From Fusarium oxysporum f. sp. lycopersici 4287 (taxonomy: Eukaryota; Ascomycota; Sordariomycetes; Hypocreales; Nectriaceae), in assembly GCF_000149955.1 (NCBI RefSeq), contig NC_030986.1:3225185-3289184 (forward strand): a DNA stretch of 64,000 nucleotides, written 5' to 3'. This document shows positions 12,082 through 24,070 of this stretch, one piece after another. Below the pieces are notes generated by a model. It did no database searches. It was not told the DNA's origin and saw only the letters and a list, made by a program, of their open reading frames with translations. The number at the start of each line of letters is the position of its first letter. Position 1 is the stretch's first letter. Position numbers and translations under genes: made by a program.

Positions 12082-12231
12082 CCAGGAGGCAAGAAAACCT
12101 CTGACGTTGAACCGAGGTGTCAAAAATAACTAATCTAAGCTCCCCTAAATCTATAGGTACTAAATTATGCTAGAGTTTACTCAAGTCTTTTTGTTAATTA
12201 GGATAGAGGCCCTAAGTTTTCTTGCCTCCCC
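12082..12231 (-). repeat. Fold-back (MITE-like) element, copy B
   Basis: A 150-bp element whose reverse complement begins GGGGAGGCAAGAAAACTTAGG and ends GGTTTTCTTGCCTCC. Aligned to copy A (5481-5613), about 21 of the first 22 bases match. Weaker but collinear similarity runs to the other end, including a shared TTTTGACA block. The ends are inverted repeats (GGAGGCAAGAAAAC). Copy B is more AT-rich than copy A, as expected for an old, mutated copy. Confidence 0.6.
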
Positions 12232-13006
12232 TTGCTATCCTACGGAAGATGTTGCCGGGGGTGAAGGGTGACCCTGGTCGTCGGAGGAGGGAGGGTAGTC
12301 AGATTGGGAGGGAATCATCCGGAGTAATGTTGAATGTGGAATATGAATATGAGTGGATGAAGTTCGATGGAGAGGCTCAACAAGCTTCTTTGCATTCGGG
12401 GAATGATATTGAAGAAGAGTCGGAGAAGCTAAGGTCCACTGAAACACGAATTAGAGCCGTACAGTCCCGGAGAGAATAACAATGCGAGGAAATATATAGC
12501 TATATTCGTTCTCAAAAGTGATGATCAGTAATGCCTGAAGCTACCGACCATACAGGCAAGTCCCTAAAGAAGTTGGCTCTAGGCATTGCAAAAATTCATA
12601 GCCACCTCGTGTGAGATGCATTCTACCTAAGGTACTAAGGTACAAAGGTACATCCTTTGTCCACTGATCTGTAAGAAGACAGAGCCATGAACACATCGGT
12701 CGCCCAAACAGAAGCTCAAACATGTCCAGAAACTCGGGGAAGGATGGACCTGATATGGCCCCCATGCAGCACGGCCAAATTCCAATTCTGGTAGGCGAGC
12801 CATAGCCCAGCGATGAGTTTTACAGGGCCTATTACGGAGGAGAGAGTCTGGTCTCTGAAGCTAACCCGAGCAGTTAAACTAAACACTCCCAACCTTACGC
12901 ATAGACCAGGCGGATATCCACCACTTAGAATTGTCCGCGGGTACCGTGTGTTCCCCCTCAACGAAGGAAAAGATGAAGTTGCGTTGATGTGATCCCTGGG
13001 TTAGTA

Positions 13007-13034
13007 GGTAGGTAGGTAGGTAGGTAGGTAGGTA
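13007..13034 (+). repeat. GGTA microsatellite, 7 units
   Basis: Seven perfect tandem copies of a 4-bp unit (GGTA/TAGG) lie in gene-free DNA. This is likely slippage expansion of the common AGGTAGGT word. Confidence 0.9.
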
Positions 13035-14607
13035 ATGTAAAAGTCCTGAATTCCTAGTAAAACTTCTAAGACAAGTGTCAGTAGGCCAGATCGTTCTTCG
13101 TGTACTCAAGGTACTACACATCCATCCTTGGACATGTATCAAGAAACTTCTTACCACTAGGTAGGTACCGAAGTATCCCGATTTTCTTCCTTGGAGCCTC
13201 TAGTGTGAGGGACCACTGCAGAAGGGTCTCGGAACAAGGGACATCCCACGCTGGCGGCAGCCACAGGTGTCACAGAGTCTAGTCACATGAATAAGAGCGT
13301 GTAAAACTGTAAAATAGAACAGAGGTCAAGATGGAAATCATCATGTGAGGGAAGAAAGACAGTCAGCAATGCAACTTCAACTCAGCTCTAGTCCATTATC
13401 CTCGAGCTCAGTAGTTAGTATCTCAGACAGAAAACCCACCCCGTGAGCCATGCTCGTGAAGGTTCTTCTGGCGTCTGGCCCTGGATGACACCAAAGAAAT
13501 GAACTTCTACACCAACCAGATACGGGCATTGACCCCTGCCATGGAATGACCCTCCCACCATCTCCCTTGACGATATCCTCTAATTGGGGATCCCCAGCTG
13601 ACAATGTCCTGCAGGAGATGGATGAATGATGGAGGGGACATCCCACTCCCCAAGTACTGGTACTTATTGGATCCCTGCACTTTAACAAGTCGCTCGATGG
13701 ATTTCCCTGGCGGGATTGACAACTGCTTCCATCATGGTGGCAGACAAGAAAGTGAAACGAAAGCTACAGTTTGGCTCCTCAGGCTCCTCCCCCGCCTGCC
13801 CTCCAGTTCACATTAAGCATAGGGCAAGAGAATGGTGACTGGCTATTCTCCACCAAAACCGAGCGTACGAGAACCCCACTCTCACCTACGGGCAATAGGT
13901 AAACTCCACTCTGTCGACAAAAAGTCTCTCTACATTCAGCGTCTGAAAAGAAAGCAACTGCCCGTCGCCCGCCCACTTTAGATGAACCTACCTAAGGTAG
14001 TTGTGCTAAGGTTGCCACTATACGACCAACCACCTTTGGTTTGGACTCTTCGTTTTAATTGACCAAGAGTTGAATCAGTCCGAGTTAACATCGGCTTGTC
14101 TCGTCTTTCGTCCGCGTCCACGCTTGCGTCTTCGTTTTTTGGGTTCCTCTCCCACAGTTCATTGGCATCTACACCTACATCGCCTCCAGAACAGTTGACG
14201 GTCTCCCTGGTCCTCTCATCACCTTCCACTGTCTCTCAGGTCAAATCGTCATCGTGGCCTCTGCTTCCAATCCCGGCCCCATCACAACTCTTTTGCGGCA
14301 TCGCAAGCTTTCTCGTCTCTGCGCCATTGTCAGATATTTCCATTGCATGTATCTCCGCCGATCAGCTGGTTACTCACCGACCAAGTCCGACTGGAACGCA
14401 TCTTGATACTGCATATCGACTGTTTCTATTCTGTAAATATCTCTCGTCACCTTCGCTTGGTGTCAACTTTCTCCGCTTTTAGTGCCGCTTCAACGACTAG
14501 TTCCATCCTGTGCAGCCTTGACTGGCGCAATTCACGACTCGCCTGGCTGATCAGATAAACTCACTTGTAATTGCCTCTATTCGATCAACACCCGCCGCAA
14601 CCCGGCC

Positions 14608-16640
14608 ATGATGAGTTCGACGGCATGGAACGGGCAGGACCAGACAATGGCCTCGACTGGTGAGGACGACTTTCATCAATTTCTCGACATGAGCAGCATG
14701 GGAAGTTTGGGCGATGGCATGCACTTCGACTTCCAATCTTTCCAAGATGGCTCTGCTCAGGGTCTGATGAGCCAAACGCGAGATGCCCCCGACACAATAA
14801 TGACCGACAGCGACAATCCAGGCCTAATGTCTACACCAAACACGATGCCCATGTCAACATCTACGGTTCAATCAACCATTCCCGCGCACATGATGACGCC
14901 CGCAAGCGATCCGATTTCTAATATCGACGCCCAGATTCAATATCTTCAACAACAAAAGTTCCAACAGCAGCAGCGCCAGATGCAAGAGCAGCAGGTGGCT
15001 TTCTTCCATAATCACAACCACTCAGTGCCCCCTACACCACAAAGTCTTGAGATGCCCAACAGTGGACAGTTCTATTCACAGGCTGAGCAAATTCCAACAT
15101 CAGGTGCCTACGACAGAAATTATCACCAGCGCATGAAAGAGCAAGATGTAAGACTCCAGTCCATCACCAACGCCCGCCTCTACATGTCCCGTTGCTAACT
15201 TGGTTCTAGATGGCATTCACACCTCTCGTTTCCCCCGCAGTTACCCCTTTGGATCCCAACTTCTCCATGGACAGTGGCTATACTATTCCCAGCGCCTATT
15301 TTAGTCCTCTGACTTCACCAGCTCTCCACGCGCAGAACGACCCCTCTACAGTCTACGATCCGCGCCTTACGAACACCAATAATTCACCAATCGATATAGA
15401 TCTCGACAGATCGGCTGCTCCCGTTACCTCCGTTTTGGACTTGCCCAAGAAGGCTACAAGGAAAAAGACCGCGACCAAGACACGGGCAAAGGCTAGCATT
15501 CGAAGTTCTCCCATTGTCAAGCCTCAGCGTCGGAAAACAGGTCCCAGTCCGGCCATCGTTTCACATGTACTCAGTGAGGTTGAAGAGAACAATGGTGCCT
15601 TTCTTCCTATGCCTGCGACCTCTACCGAGACCTCGGCAGAGGAGAACTCATCGGTATCCCCTGAGGCCCTCTCGGAGATGCCCCCGCCGCCAATCCCCAA
15701 TAGGAGATCGACCAGCAAATCGCCATACATCCAAGCGCAGTCGAGCAACCAGCAGACGCCTGTCTCTGGCCCTGTTGATTCACGTCCAGCTCCAGCTACT
15801 CCCGCATCGCTCATGAAACTCCCGGCATCCAGGGCAAGCAAGCAGGCAAATGGGCCTCAAGAACCGGTTGTGTCTGAACACATTGAATCGCTTGAGTTGC
15901 CCGAGTCGGTATCTGGCAAGACCATGACCCCGGTCATCTCACGCTCTTCTGTGCAGTCTCCTTCTGTAGAACCTATATCTCGACGAGGATCGAGCTTTCA
16001 GCCATTGCCATCACCAGTATTCCCCAAGGCTTCGGGACCTGCATCAGCAAGTGCGAGCCCCCAATTGGCTCCCGGTTCGGCAGGCCCATCCGCACGGAAA
16101 ACTCCTCAGCTCGCGCCTCGGTCGAACAGGAAAAGGTCAACAGGTTCAGTACATGTTTCGCCTGCGCTGTTGCCTAGAATATCCCCTAGCATCAAGCCTC
16201 TTCTACCCGGCACACCGGGTATGACACCAGCGGAGAGTGCTGCGTCGCAATTGCTCATGTCGAAATCCAACTACCAAAATATCCTCGAGGGCAACAAGGT
16301 GCCAGGAATTTCATATCCGAGCGAACTTTCAACAAATCTCACATCAAAGCGAACGTCGCACAAAATTGCAGAGCAGGGGCGCCGTAACCGAATTAACTCG
16401 GCCTTACAGGTCATGGCTGGATTATTGCCTGGTGGAGACAAGACGAATCTTGCGGATGAAGGTGACAAGAAGGATGGAAGCAAGCGAACGCGCAAACAGC
16501 AAGGCCAGTGTGTCGAAAACGCCATTGTGCACATGAAGAGCCTCGAGAAAGAAAACTGCGATCTGAAGAATGAGGTCGAGGAACTTAAAAGACGACTGGA
16601 AGGGCTGCAAGGGTCAACAGTCGATAAAGAAAAGGCATGA
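14608..16640 (+). CDS. bHLH transcription factor, NUC-1/PalcA (Pho4) type
   Basis: Exons 14608-15147 and 15210-16640 give 656 aa. The 62-bp intron is GTAAGA...TTCTAG with CTAAC. The N-terminus has an acidic/hydrophobic patch (about 20-55), then a Gln-rich coiled stretch (about 110-135) and long Ser/Pro-rich regions. A C-terminal bHLH starts about residue 555 with TSHKIAEQGRRNRINSALQ, has a loop lengthened by DEGDKKDGSKRTRKQQGQ, then a second helix and a leucine-zipper-like extension. The H-E-R basic-region pattern predicts CACGTG binding. The basic region and overall layout resemble, as I remember it, Neurospora NUC-1 and Aspergillus PalcA, which switch on phosphate-acquisition genes; this assignment is inference. 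Two adjacent in-frame ATGs (14608 and 14611) are possible starts. Confidence 0.88.
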
Positions 16641-17121
16641 CAAAGAGGATCTGGGTGCATCTAGCTCACTACATGATATACACAGGCGCTGAACAGGCGG
16701 GAACTTCCCTGAGTACATAATAGGATAGGTCTGGTACGTGATGAGGTCAACTCTCTTCGTAATATCCTCAAGGGCGGCAGCGATTTTTGTTTCGGCGTTT
16801 TGCTTGGGGTGTTGAACAGGGCGGGATACTAGACGGGTGCCTCTGGGCCTAGATGGGCTTGTTGTAGAGTGTATTTGTTGAAATCGCTAGAAGAGGCAAT
16901 GGATAACCTAGCAAACGAGGGATTGACGGCCTCATAAGAGTTGTGGAGCATGGAAATACCAGAACTAAATAATAAAGGTCACGTTAACAAGCACAGTGAA
17001 GCGAGACATGGGTCCAAGCTCTGAGATGTCGAGGAGTGACATGAATTAAAGGATGAATGTGGTGAAGTAGTTTGGCTAGGGGTCTAGAGCATTGTTTATT
17101 GTTATGTGATATGGATGGCTG
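16641..17121. other. Convergent 3' region bHLH/PCC1
   Basis: About 480 bp between two convergent stop codons. It holds both 3' UTRs and no open frame of interest. Confidence 0.6.
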
Positions 17122-17582
17122 TTATTGTTGATGATCAAGAACGTCAGTATCTAACTGCTCCATAACCTCCACCACAAGTTTCAAGCTCTCCATGAAGCCG
17201 TTGACAGCGACTCGGAGCATTCGATTGGTTGTGGCCCTGTACTGAACCTCAAGAAGCCGGACATCTGCATCGCCGCCAGACGGAGAACCCTGCGTTGACG
17301 TCGGCGCTGGGACAACGGTGAGCTGTCGCCTGACGAGTGGGGAGAGTTCAGGGTCCACCTGAATGGCCTTGAGGGCGGTTGTGGCCAGTCGAGCGGTGGG
17401 AAAGGGGACGTTGAGGACACTGAGAACCAGGGTATGGGTCAGCAAAGAGAACGAGAATAACAACAATAACAACAACAGCCAGCCTTGGCCTTAGTAGCCT
17501 CAGACTTGGGGTCGTCATCGTCACAGGACAGGGGGGTGGCTTGCATCGAGCAGGGAAATTCGGGATCGGGAATGGCGGTCAT
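17122..17582 (-). CDS. PCC1: EKC/KEOPS complex subunit Pcc1
   Basis: Exon 1 is 17582-17545, exon 2 is 17419-17122, giving 111 aa. The family fold is clear in LNVPFPTARLATTAL, DPELSPLVRRQ and YRATTNRMLRVAVNGFMESL, the conserved core of CTAG/Pcc1 proteins. Pcc1 dimerises within KEOPS, which makes the t6A37 modification of ANN-reading tRNAs and also affects telomeres and transcription. The 125-bp intron is best read with a GC donor (AT|GCAAGC) and a GGTTCTCAG acceptor with a GCTGAC branch site. This joins MTAIPDPEFPCS to IVLNVPFPT without a gap. GT donors nearby either break the frame or insert a foreign acidic stretch. Confidence 0.9.
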
Positions 17583-19038
17583 GGTTGTGACTGTGGCGGA
17601 AGTGGTCACTGCTTTGGTAGCGACGCTCTAATCTCTCTTGCTTGTTGTGATCGATCTATTCGTTTCCCGATGCTTAAATATTCTGGTTGTGCGGTAGTTT
17701 TATAATGACGATGCTAGCATTGGCCTTTGCCGTGACAAGGAATGGAGATCTAAGCCCGAAATCGAAAGGACAGGAACGTCAACCCCTGGGAATTTTTGCG
17801 TTTTGATTCGATAGTGAAGAGGGCCTCTTTTGAGATAGTTGAGTTAGAAGTGAGTATAAGTGAGAGGATATGTATTTGAATGTGAGTGAGGTGAGTTGTG
17901 TGCGACTCTGATCTTGAAAAAGATTGGAGGTTTCTGATAGATGCGTGGGGATGAGATTGATTGGCCGTGGGGGAATCTATTACAGGAACCGGGCGGTAAA
18001 TTCTAGACCATTGACGTTGTAGATTTGTGACACAGCCACAGAAAAAGCCACAGCCGGGGACGGTTCAATCATAACAATAACTACCATAGTAGAATCTAAT
18101 CACTTGGATACCCTTGGAATCTGTTGCATTTGCTCCATTTAGGAAACAAGCCTTGCAGTTTTAATTGCAGATACTCCTGATGTAACACTAGTTCCTTAAA
18201 TTCCCTAAGATGTAAGCGTTTATGCTGAGCTATAGCCGTGTAGTTTGATATCATAACAAAGTCTATCAAAACAGAATTGATTATTTAGGGTACTTAGGAC
18301 ATCAAATAGAGGCAGTTGGGGAAACAAAGATACCTACCTTATGTCAGAACGGCTTTTATTACCATGAGTAGAAGTCGCGTGAGGAACAACTGGAAGTGCT
18401 GGTTGTTTAATACCACCAAGACCAACGTCGCATGGGACTTACAGCTGGAGCTGGGCTGGAGCTGGAGCGGAGTGGTATGTTGTGGTCCAGGGCCCGGGCC
18501 AAGTTAAAAAGTCACTGTTGCTATGGCAATAGCACCAAGGAGCAACCTGTTTCGGGCAGGGGCCAAAAAACAACGACAATCGCCCATACAAAAGAATCGT
18601 TAGCCCAGTGTCCAATCTTACATCAACATCGTCAACCAAGAACTTCAATTCTTTTCCCTTCCCCAGCTTTGCCTTCTGGCTTTTGGTGCTTTCTCTTGTC
18701 CGCGCTGGAGCTGGACTTGAAGACCCCCCTTCTTTAACCTGTTAACGCCAGCCTACCTCACCTACCTTACCTATTTAGCTCACTCAACGCTGCAGCTTCC
18801 CGTTGAACTGTCAAAGGCAATTCATCCCCGGTCACCGCCTGCTCTGTTCATTTGTCGCTCGTCACATTGAGACATCGCCGCTGCTTCAATTCATTGACTG
18901 TGTATATCTTGCTATAATCTGATATCTTTCGACTGCATTCGAAAGCCCCTGCCATTTTTTTGTTCAACAACAGCCTCTGGACGGTCCCACCGCCAGCCTC
19001 CTTGAAGCGCAAGTCAATATCAACAACATAACAACAAC
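17583..19038. other. Divergent promoter region PCC1/CDC14
   Basis: 1.46 kb between divergent starts. It shows CT-rich leader sequence before CDC14 and some CCTACCT words near 18750. No gene is seen. Confidence 0.55.
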
Positions 19039-21164
19039 ATGGCTCCTTCTACCAGGCAATCGCAAAACATGGCGCAGATAGTCGAGTACATACCAGGTAA
19101 ATCTTTACTCTCTACAACACATCATTCATACGATGACCGCTTGGCTTTTCAGGGCCATGTCGCATTGTTATGCTTTTCAGTTTTCGCCGCTGCTCAAGGC
19201 TCCACCTTGCTTCATCTACATCAATGTTCACAACATGCTTCTGCCAACATCGTGGCTAAACTATATTTCAGACCGGCTTTACCTTGCCTCCTACATCCAG
19301 CCTCCCACACCAGACACCCCGTTCCCTTACCCCGAGGAGCCTCAGCCAGCTTCTCCCAAGAAGCGAAGCCAACGAGCTGCTGCGGGTGCGACCCCGCTCG
19401 CCGCCAAGTCGAACCGACCGCAGCCATGCTATTTTACCGTCGACGATACTCTTCTGTACAACGCTTTCCACCATGATTTTGGCCCTCTGCACATCGGCCA
19501 CCTCTACCGATTCGCCATCCAATTCCATGATATCCTAGGCGCAAAGCAAAACAAGGACCGCCCCATTGTTTTCTGGAGCGCTGCTGACCCTAGAAGTGAG
19601 CCTTTCCGTGTAATCTGTACGAAGCGCAAGGAAACTAACATCAAGTCAAGGTCGCGCGAACGCCGCTTGTATGCTCGCATGCTACATGGTCCTCATACAG
19701 AACTGGCCTCCCCATCTGGCCCTTGCCCCGATTGCGCAGGTCGATCCTCCTCTGATGCCATTCCGAGACGCGGGTTACAGTCAAGCCGATTATGGCATTA
19801 GCGTTCAAGATGTTGTCTATGGTGTGTGGAAGGCCAAGGAAGAAAAGTGCTGCGATCTAGACAACTTCGATCTAGACGAATACGAGCGTTTCGAGAGAGT
19901 CGAACATGGTGATTTCAACTGGATCACTCCCCATTTCCTGGCATTTGCTTCTCCCCAGCACGCGCCGGTCCAGAAAATCACAGAGGGATCCGATCTGTAC
20001 CCATTGCTTCCACGGACGCTAGCCGCCGTGGATGCCCATCCCAAGTTGCCAAAGCCCTTCAAGAATGTGCTGAAGCACTTTTCCGAGAAGAACATTGGCC
20101 TGGTGGTCCGACTTAACTCTCAACTCTACTCCCCCTCGTACTTTGAGGCGCTGGGTATTCAGCACCTGGACATGATCTTTGACGATGGCACATGCCCCTC
20201 GCTCTCGACTGTCCGCAAGTTCATCAGACTTGCTCACGAGACCATCACTGTCCGTAAGCAGGGAATTGCTGTTCATTGCAAGGCTGGCCTCGGCCGCACA
20301 GGTTGTTTGATTGGTGCCTATCTCATTTACCGACACGGTTTCACCGCCAATGAAGTTATCTCATTCATGCGGTTCATGCGACCTGGCATGGTTGTTGGCC
20401 CTCAACAGCACTGGCTCCATTTGAACCAGGGCACATTCCGCGAATGGTGGGTTGAGGAGAGAATTGAGCGCAGACTCAGGAGGGAGATGGCTGCTGCCAA
20501 CCCTATTCCCAGCACCCCCATTCGTGCCATGCAAAAGACAACACTTCGAAACGGCCAGGCTTCGACACCCCCCAACCGAAGCCCCTCAAACCGTACTCCG
20601 CTGAGTGAAGTCGACCACGACCGCAATAATATTGGGGTCCAGGAAGACTATTTACCAGCTCCCACCCCGGGCCAACCGCGAAAGACTGCCAGGGATCGTC
20701 ATCACCCTTACCAGCGCTCAACTTCCAACGGGCTCGCTGTTGAAGAGCAGCGCACTATTGAGCAAGAAGCTGAGTACATTGCGACGCACAGCCAGGCTCA
20801 CGGCGGAGAGTCTGACGAGGAGTTGCATTTGCGCATGCGCCGTCATCGTAAGGCGACCTCCCAATCACCGGCTCGCAGTGAAAAGACACGCTCGGTTAGC
20901 CAGACGACAGCTATCTACACGATTGACAACGATGCATCACACGACGCTGAGAACATTGGCTCTGTGCGGACCAAGCACGTCGAACGAGTTGCTAGTACCC
21001 CTGGCGTTCTGACAAAGGTTCGCGGCAGCAAGCGCCAGGGAGAGTCTCCCCTTCGGGCAAAGGAGTCTGCTGGCATTCGAAAGACCAGCGGCAGAGTAGG
21101 CAGCGCCAATCATGGAGCGTCAGTGACGGCAGCTTCGACAGCCCGTAAAGTTTCTGGAGCTTAG
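19039..21164 (+). CDS. CDC14: Dual-specificity phosphatase CDC14
   Basis: Exons 19039-19096, 19272-19595 and 19651-21164 give 631 aa. Intron 1 (175 bp) is GTAAAT...TTTCAG; intron 2 (55 bp) is GTGAGC...TCAAG with CTAAC. The N-terminal DSPn domain (DRLYLASY to about residue 180) is followed by the catalytic domain with HCKAGLGRTG (catalytic Cys about 337) and the family-specific FMRFMRPGMVVGPQQHWLH. After about residue 400 the tail is disordered, Ser/Thr-Pro and basic rich, as in fungal Cdc14, with several potential CDK sites. Cdc14 reverses Cdk1 phosphorylation at Ser-Pro sites and acts in mitotic exit, cytokinesis and septation. The assignment is firm. Confidence 0.98.
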
Positions 21165-21853
21165 AAAGCACCAGCACAGCGAGTCCAGCCGCTTCAGCGT
21201 TCTAACGCGAAGCGTAACAGACACTTGTACGATTCCACGTCACGATCATGATTCACGTACGTCACGGGCAATGTTAACGTCTCTCATGCATTGGCGTTTC
21301 TGGCTCAGAAGAGGATGACGAGCGGTTTATGTTTGAATGTTAATGATTCTTCTCCCATGCATGATTGCTTACCGAGAAGTGTTTGGCTTTCAGTTAATGT
21401 CATTTGAAACTTGCAAGATAATTCAGTTTCTGCTGCATACAAGGATCATTACGGCTACGACTTCGATGGAGTTTGTCGTGGTCAAGGAGGAGGGCAACTA
21501 GAGAGACGTGAATAATGCATACTATCTCGGATGAGGGCAAGACTGAAGGCATACCGGAGTTCCAATTTGCGATGGCGTACAGGCAGGCAAGGTTGAAATT
21601 ATTATTGTGGACTTATTTGGTTTGGCATTGCACTGGGTTTTGTTGTTTCTTGATGATAGTCAAAGAAGGGGCAATGAAGAAGAGACGGTAGCGGGTTTTT
21701 ACGACGGTTATATAAGTTTCCAAGAGCTGAAATACATACATCTCTTACACTGTTCATTCTTTGTGGATTTCTGTCTGGCGACCGACGGTCTAAGCTGCCC
21801 ATATTGATAATCTATCTATATTGCTTCGTATCCAGTTCATATGAAGTTCACTG
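21165..21853. other. Convergent 3' region
   Basis: About 690 bp between the CDC14 stop and the stop of the minus-strand HeLo gene. It contains 3' UTRs only, as far as I can see. Confidence 0.55.
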
Positions 21854-23658
21854 TCAGGTCCGGATGGCTTCGAGAGCTGTGACAACATCTTCTATTACCT
21901 TGCCAGCCTCAGCACTTGTCATCTCTTCACTCACAGCCAAACACTTGTCCACAACATCGCGATATCGACTACCGACCTTGCTACCCAGACCGGGAACGAG
22001 AGCCGCACGCAGGACCTTGTCGCGCCATCGACCCGTGGAGTAGTGTGGTTTATGGTATGTTTGGAGAACCTTCCAGAGACCTATTTCGAGCAGCACCAAA
22101 CCCAGACTATAGATATCCATGGGCTTGCAGTGAGGAAAGCCTCGCAAGGAAGCTGGGTGTCGGTGTAGCGTAAGGATAGAAGGATTACGGGGCGCGACAG
22201 AGAGCGCGGTATCAAGGTCTGGTCTTGAAGCATCGAAACCCGTCAGATAAGGGCACTGTATATCTGGCACAAGTGCCCCAGCAGCAGTGGACGAGTGAGC
22301 CGATGCTGAAAAGGCTGAAGGGAAGAAGAGAATGTTTGAGCTGCAAAGGCTTTTATGAAGCCAGTCAAGTGAGTGCAGAGACCATAAGGCGACGGCGAGC
22401 GTATGTGCCAAACGGACTCGATCATCGAGGTTAGGAGTCTTGAGGTCCGAGCTGGCGATGAGTTCATGGAGCGTCGAGAAAGACGGCGAGGGCGCTTTGT
22501 ATACGAGCCCGTATCTGCACCGTGAAGTATCGTCAACGTAGCCTACGCAGTCGATGCTATGAAGGTCAGGATGGCAATCGGAAGCGGAGTGCATCATGCG
22601 AGCAAGATCGTCAAGACGACGCACATGAGCTACACGCTCATCTACATCATCGCGATCATAGTCAACCCACTCAATCACAACATCACCCGCGCTCTCATGC
22701 CGTCCTGTACTTCTCCCGCCATCACCACCATCCCCACTGAGATCAAGTGCAGCACGGGGAACCTTGAGAGCGAACGTCGGTTTGAATGAGGCCTGGGGCT
22801 TGGCGTCTAGGTTGATTCGGAGCTTCTTGAGGTTGGCCGAAGTGGTGAGCTTGGGGTAGACACCGTCTGAGGCTATTTCAAGGAGGGTAAGTTGAGTAAC
22901 GTCACGCTGTGCAGACTCGAGGAGCTGATTTGTCCAAGCCCGTTGAAACGATGGGAGATGGGAGGTTGGAAAAAGGCGTTCGAGGCCATCGTTGAAGTCT
23001 AGAGTCGAGGTTTTAGCTTTTTTTTTTTTTTTTCTTTTTGAACTGTTGATTCAGGAGGGGACATATACCTCGCAAGTCCCTTAGCAGGTTTATGAACTTG
23101 TCTTTATCTACGAGCGATCAGTTCTGTTTTGATGGATATGACAGATGGACTCGAGGACTCACCTGCTATAACCCATCTTGCTCTTAAACCCATCTCCTTC
23201 CCCCAATTCCTTTCACTTGTTACCCTTGAAGCACCATTCAAGTCGCGACTCTCATCATCTTTTGACCTCTTTCTTGAAGGCGAAGGCGACTTCCTTGGCT
23301 TCGATCCAGTGACTTCCAAGCTGGCTCTCCCCTCATCAACTAGCCCGTATCTGTTCTTCAGTTTCTTGAAGTCTGTGACTGCGCTATGCAACTCCTCGAG
23401 GATTTGAAGTGCCAAACTCCTCAGCTGGGGATTCCTTGTGCTCTCAAGATGAGCTTCAAGTCTTCCCTCCGCAACACCCCAATCCCGGCCCCAGACGACC
23501 AGGCGCATCTCCTCAATGCGTACTTTACATAGAAGTCTCTGGCTATCTGTGTCAAGGTTAGCTGCTGCGGTGAAGAGGCTGTAGGCTCTAACGCAGCCGT
23601 CGAAGAGTTGGCCGAGAACGCCTACTACCGCGAGGGCAGTTCCCACGGCTTCAGCCAT
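21854..23658 (-). CDS. HeLo-domain protein with degenerate kinase domain
   Basis: Exons 23658-23163, 23107-23069 and 22998-21854 give 559 aa. Intron 1 is 55 bp (GTGAGT...CGTAG); intron 2 is 70 bp (GTATAT...TCTAG) and carries a 16-bp homopolymer. The N-terminal 220 residues fit the fungal HeLo (HET-s/LopB N-terminal) helical fold: MAEAVGTALAVVGVLGQLFDGCVRAY, a tryptophan after the second helix (VVWGRDWG), then FINLLRDLRDFNDGLERLFP. A kinase-like domain spans about 325-559. The usual HRD site reads HKS (about 393-395), DFG reads GFD (about 431-434), and DIYSLGLVLLEIGLW is retained. With no catalytic Asp in HRD it is probably a pseudokinase. HeLo domains can permeabilise membranes in fungal incompatibility; that role here is inference. 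No NLR-type partner is visible in the window. Confidence 0.82.
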
Positions 23659-24070
23659 TGGGTTAGAGGGTGGGGTCGAGGTAGGAAGCGACGGGATGAG
23701 GCTTGTGAGACGTTAAAGGCTTTGACATGAGGTGATTAATTATATGCATATACTGATTATGATATGTAGTTTGTGAGCTCCAGGCAAATGCCAGCTAGAA
23801 TTGGATTAGGTAGATTAGGGATTGGCGCTTAATCAGCCCTAGAATCTAAGGCTATCAGAGGCCTATCGCGATTCGAACGGCAAACGTCCAATCGTCGCAT
23901 ACATGTTTCGAGTTGATGTGGATTCAACCATGACGATACGCTGCTTGGGAGTTACACACTTGCAACTAAACCTATCAATAAAAAAATTATTCTGATGAAG
24001 CACATACACAAATTATAACATCTAATTTATACATGCTAAGTCACATTATGTCTTTTCATCGACTGACACT
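23659..24070. other. Intergenic region between two minus-strand genes
   Basis: 412 bp holding the promoter of the HeLo gene and the 3' end of the ABC transporter. No motif is recognised. Confidence 0.5.

Larger units (their letters stand above)
9925..14607. other. Gene-free region of 4.7 kb
   Basis: This region lies between the kelch and bHLH genes. It contains fold-back copy B (12082-12231), a GGTA microsatellite (13007-13034), scattered CTTAGGTA words and, from about 14090, the CT-rich promoter and leader of the bHLH gene. The longest open frame (10449-11162, minus, 237 codons) has no recognisable domain. I see no convincing gene. Confidence 0.55.

Noticed and set aside
13007..13034. TAGG repeats as possible interstitial telomere
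   Set aside because: The unit is 4 bp, not TTAGGG. It is a simple microsatellite.
23860..23895. TTCGAAC resembling a tRNA T-loop
   Set aside because: The flanking bases do not form a T-stem on either strand, and no acceptor or anticodon arm can be built.
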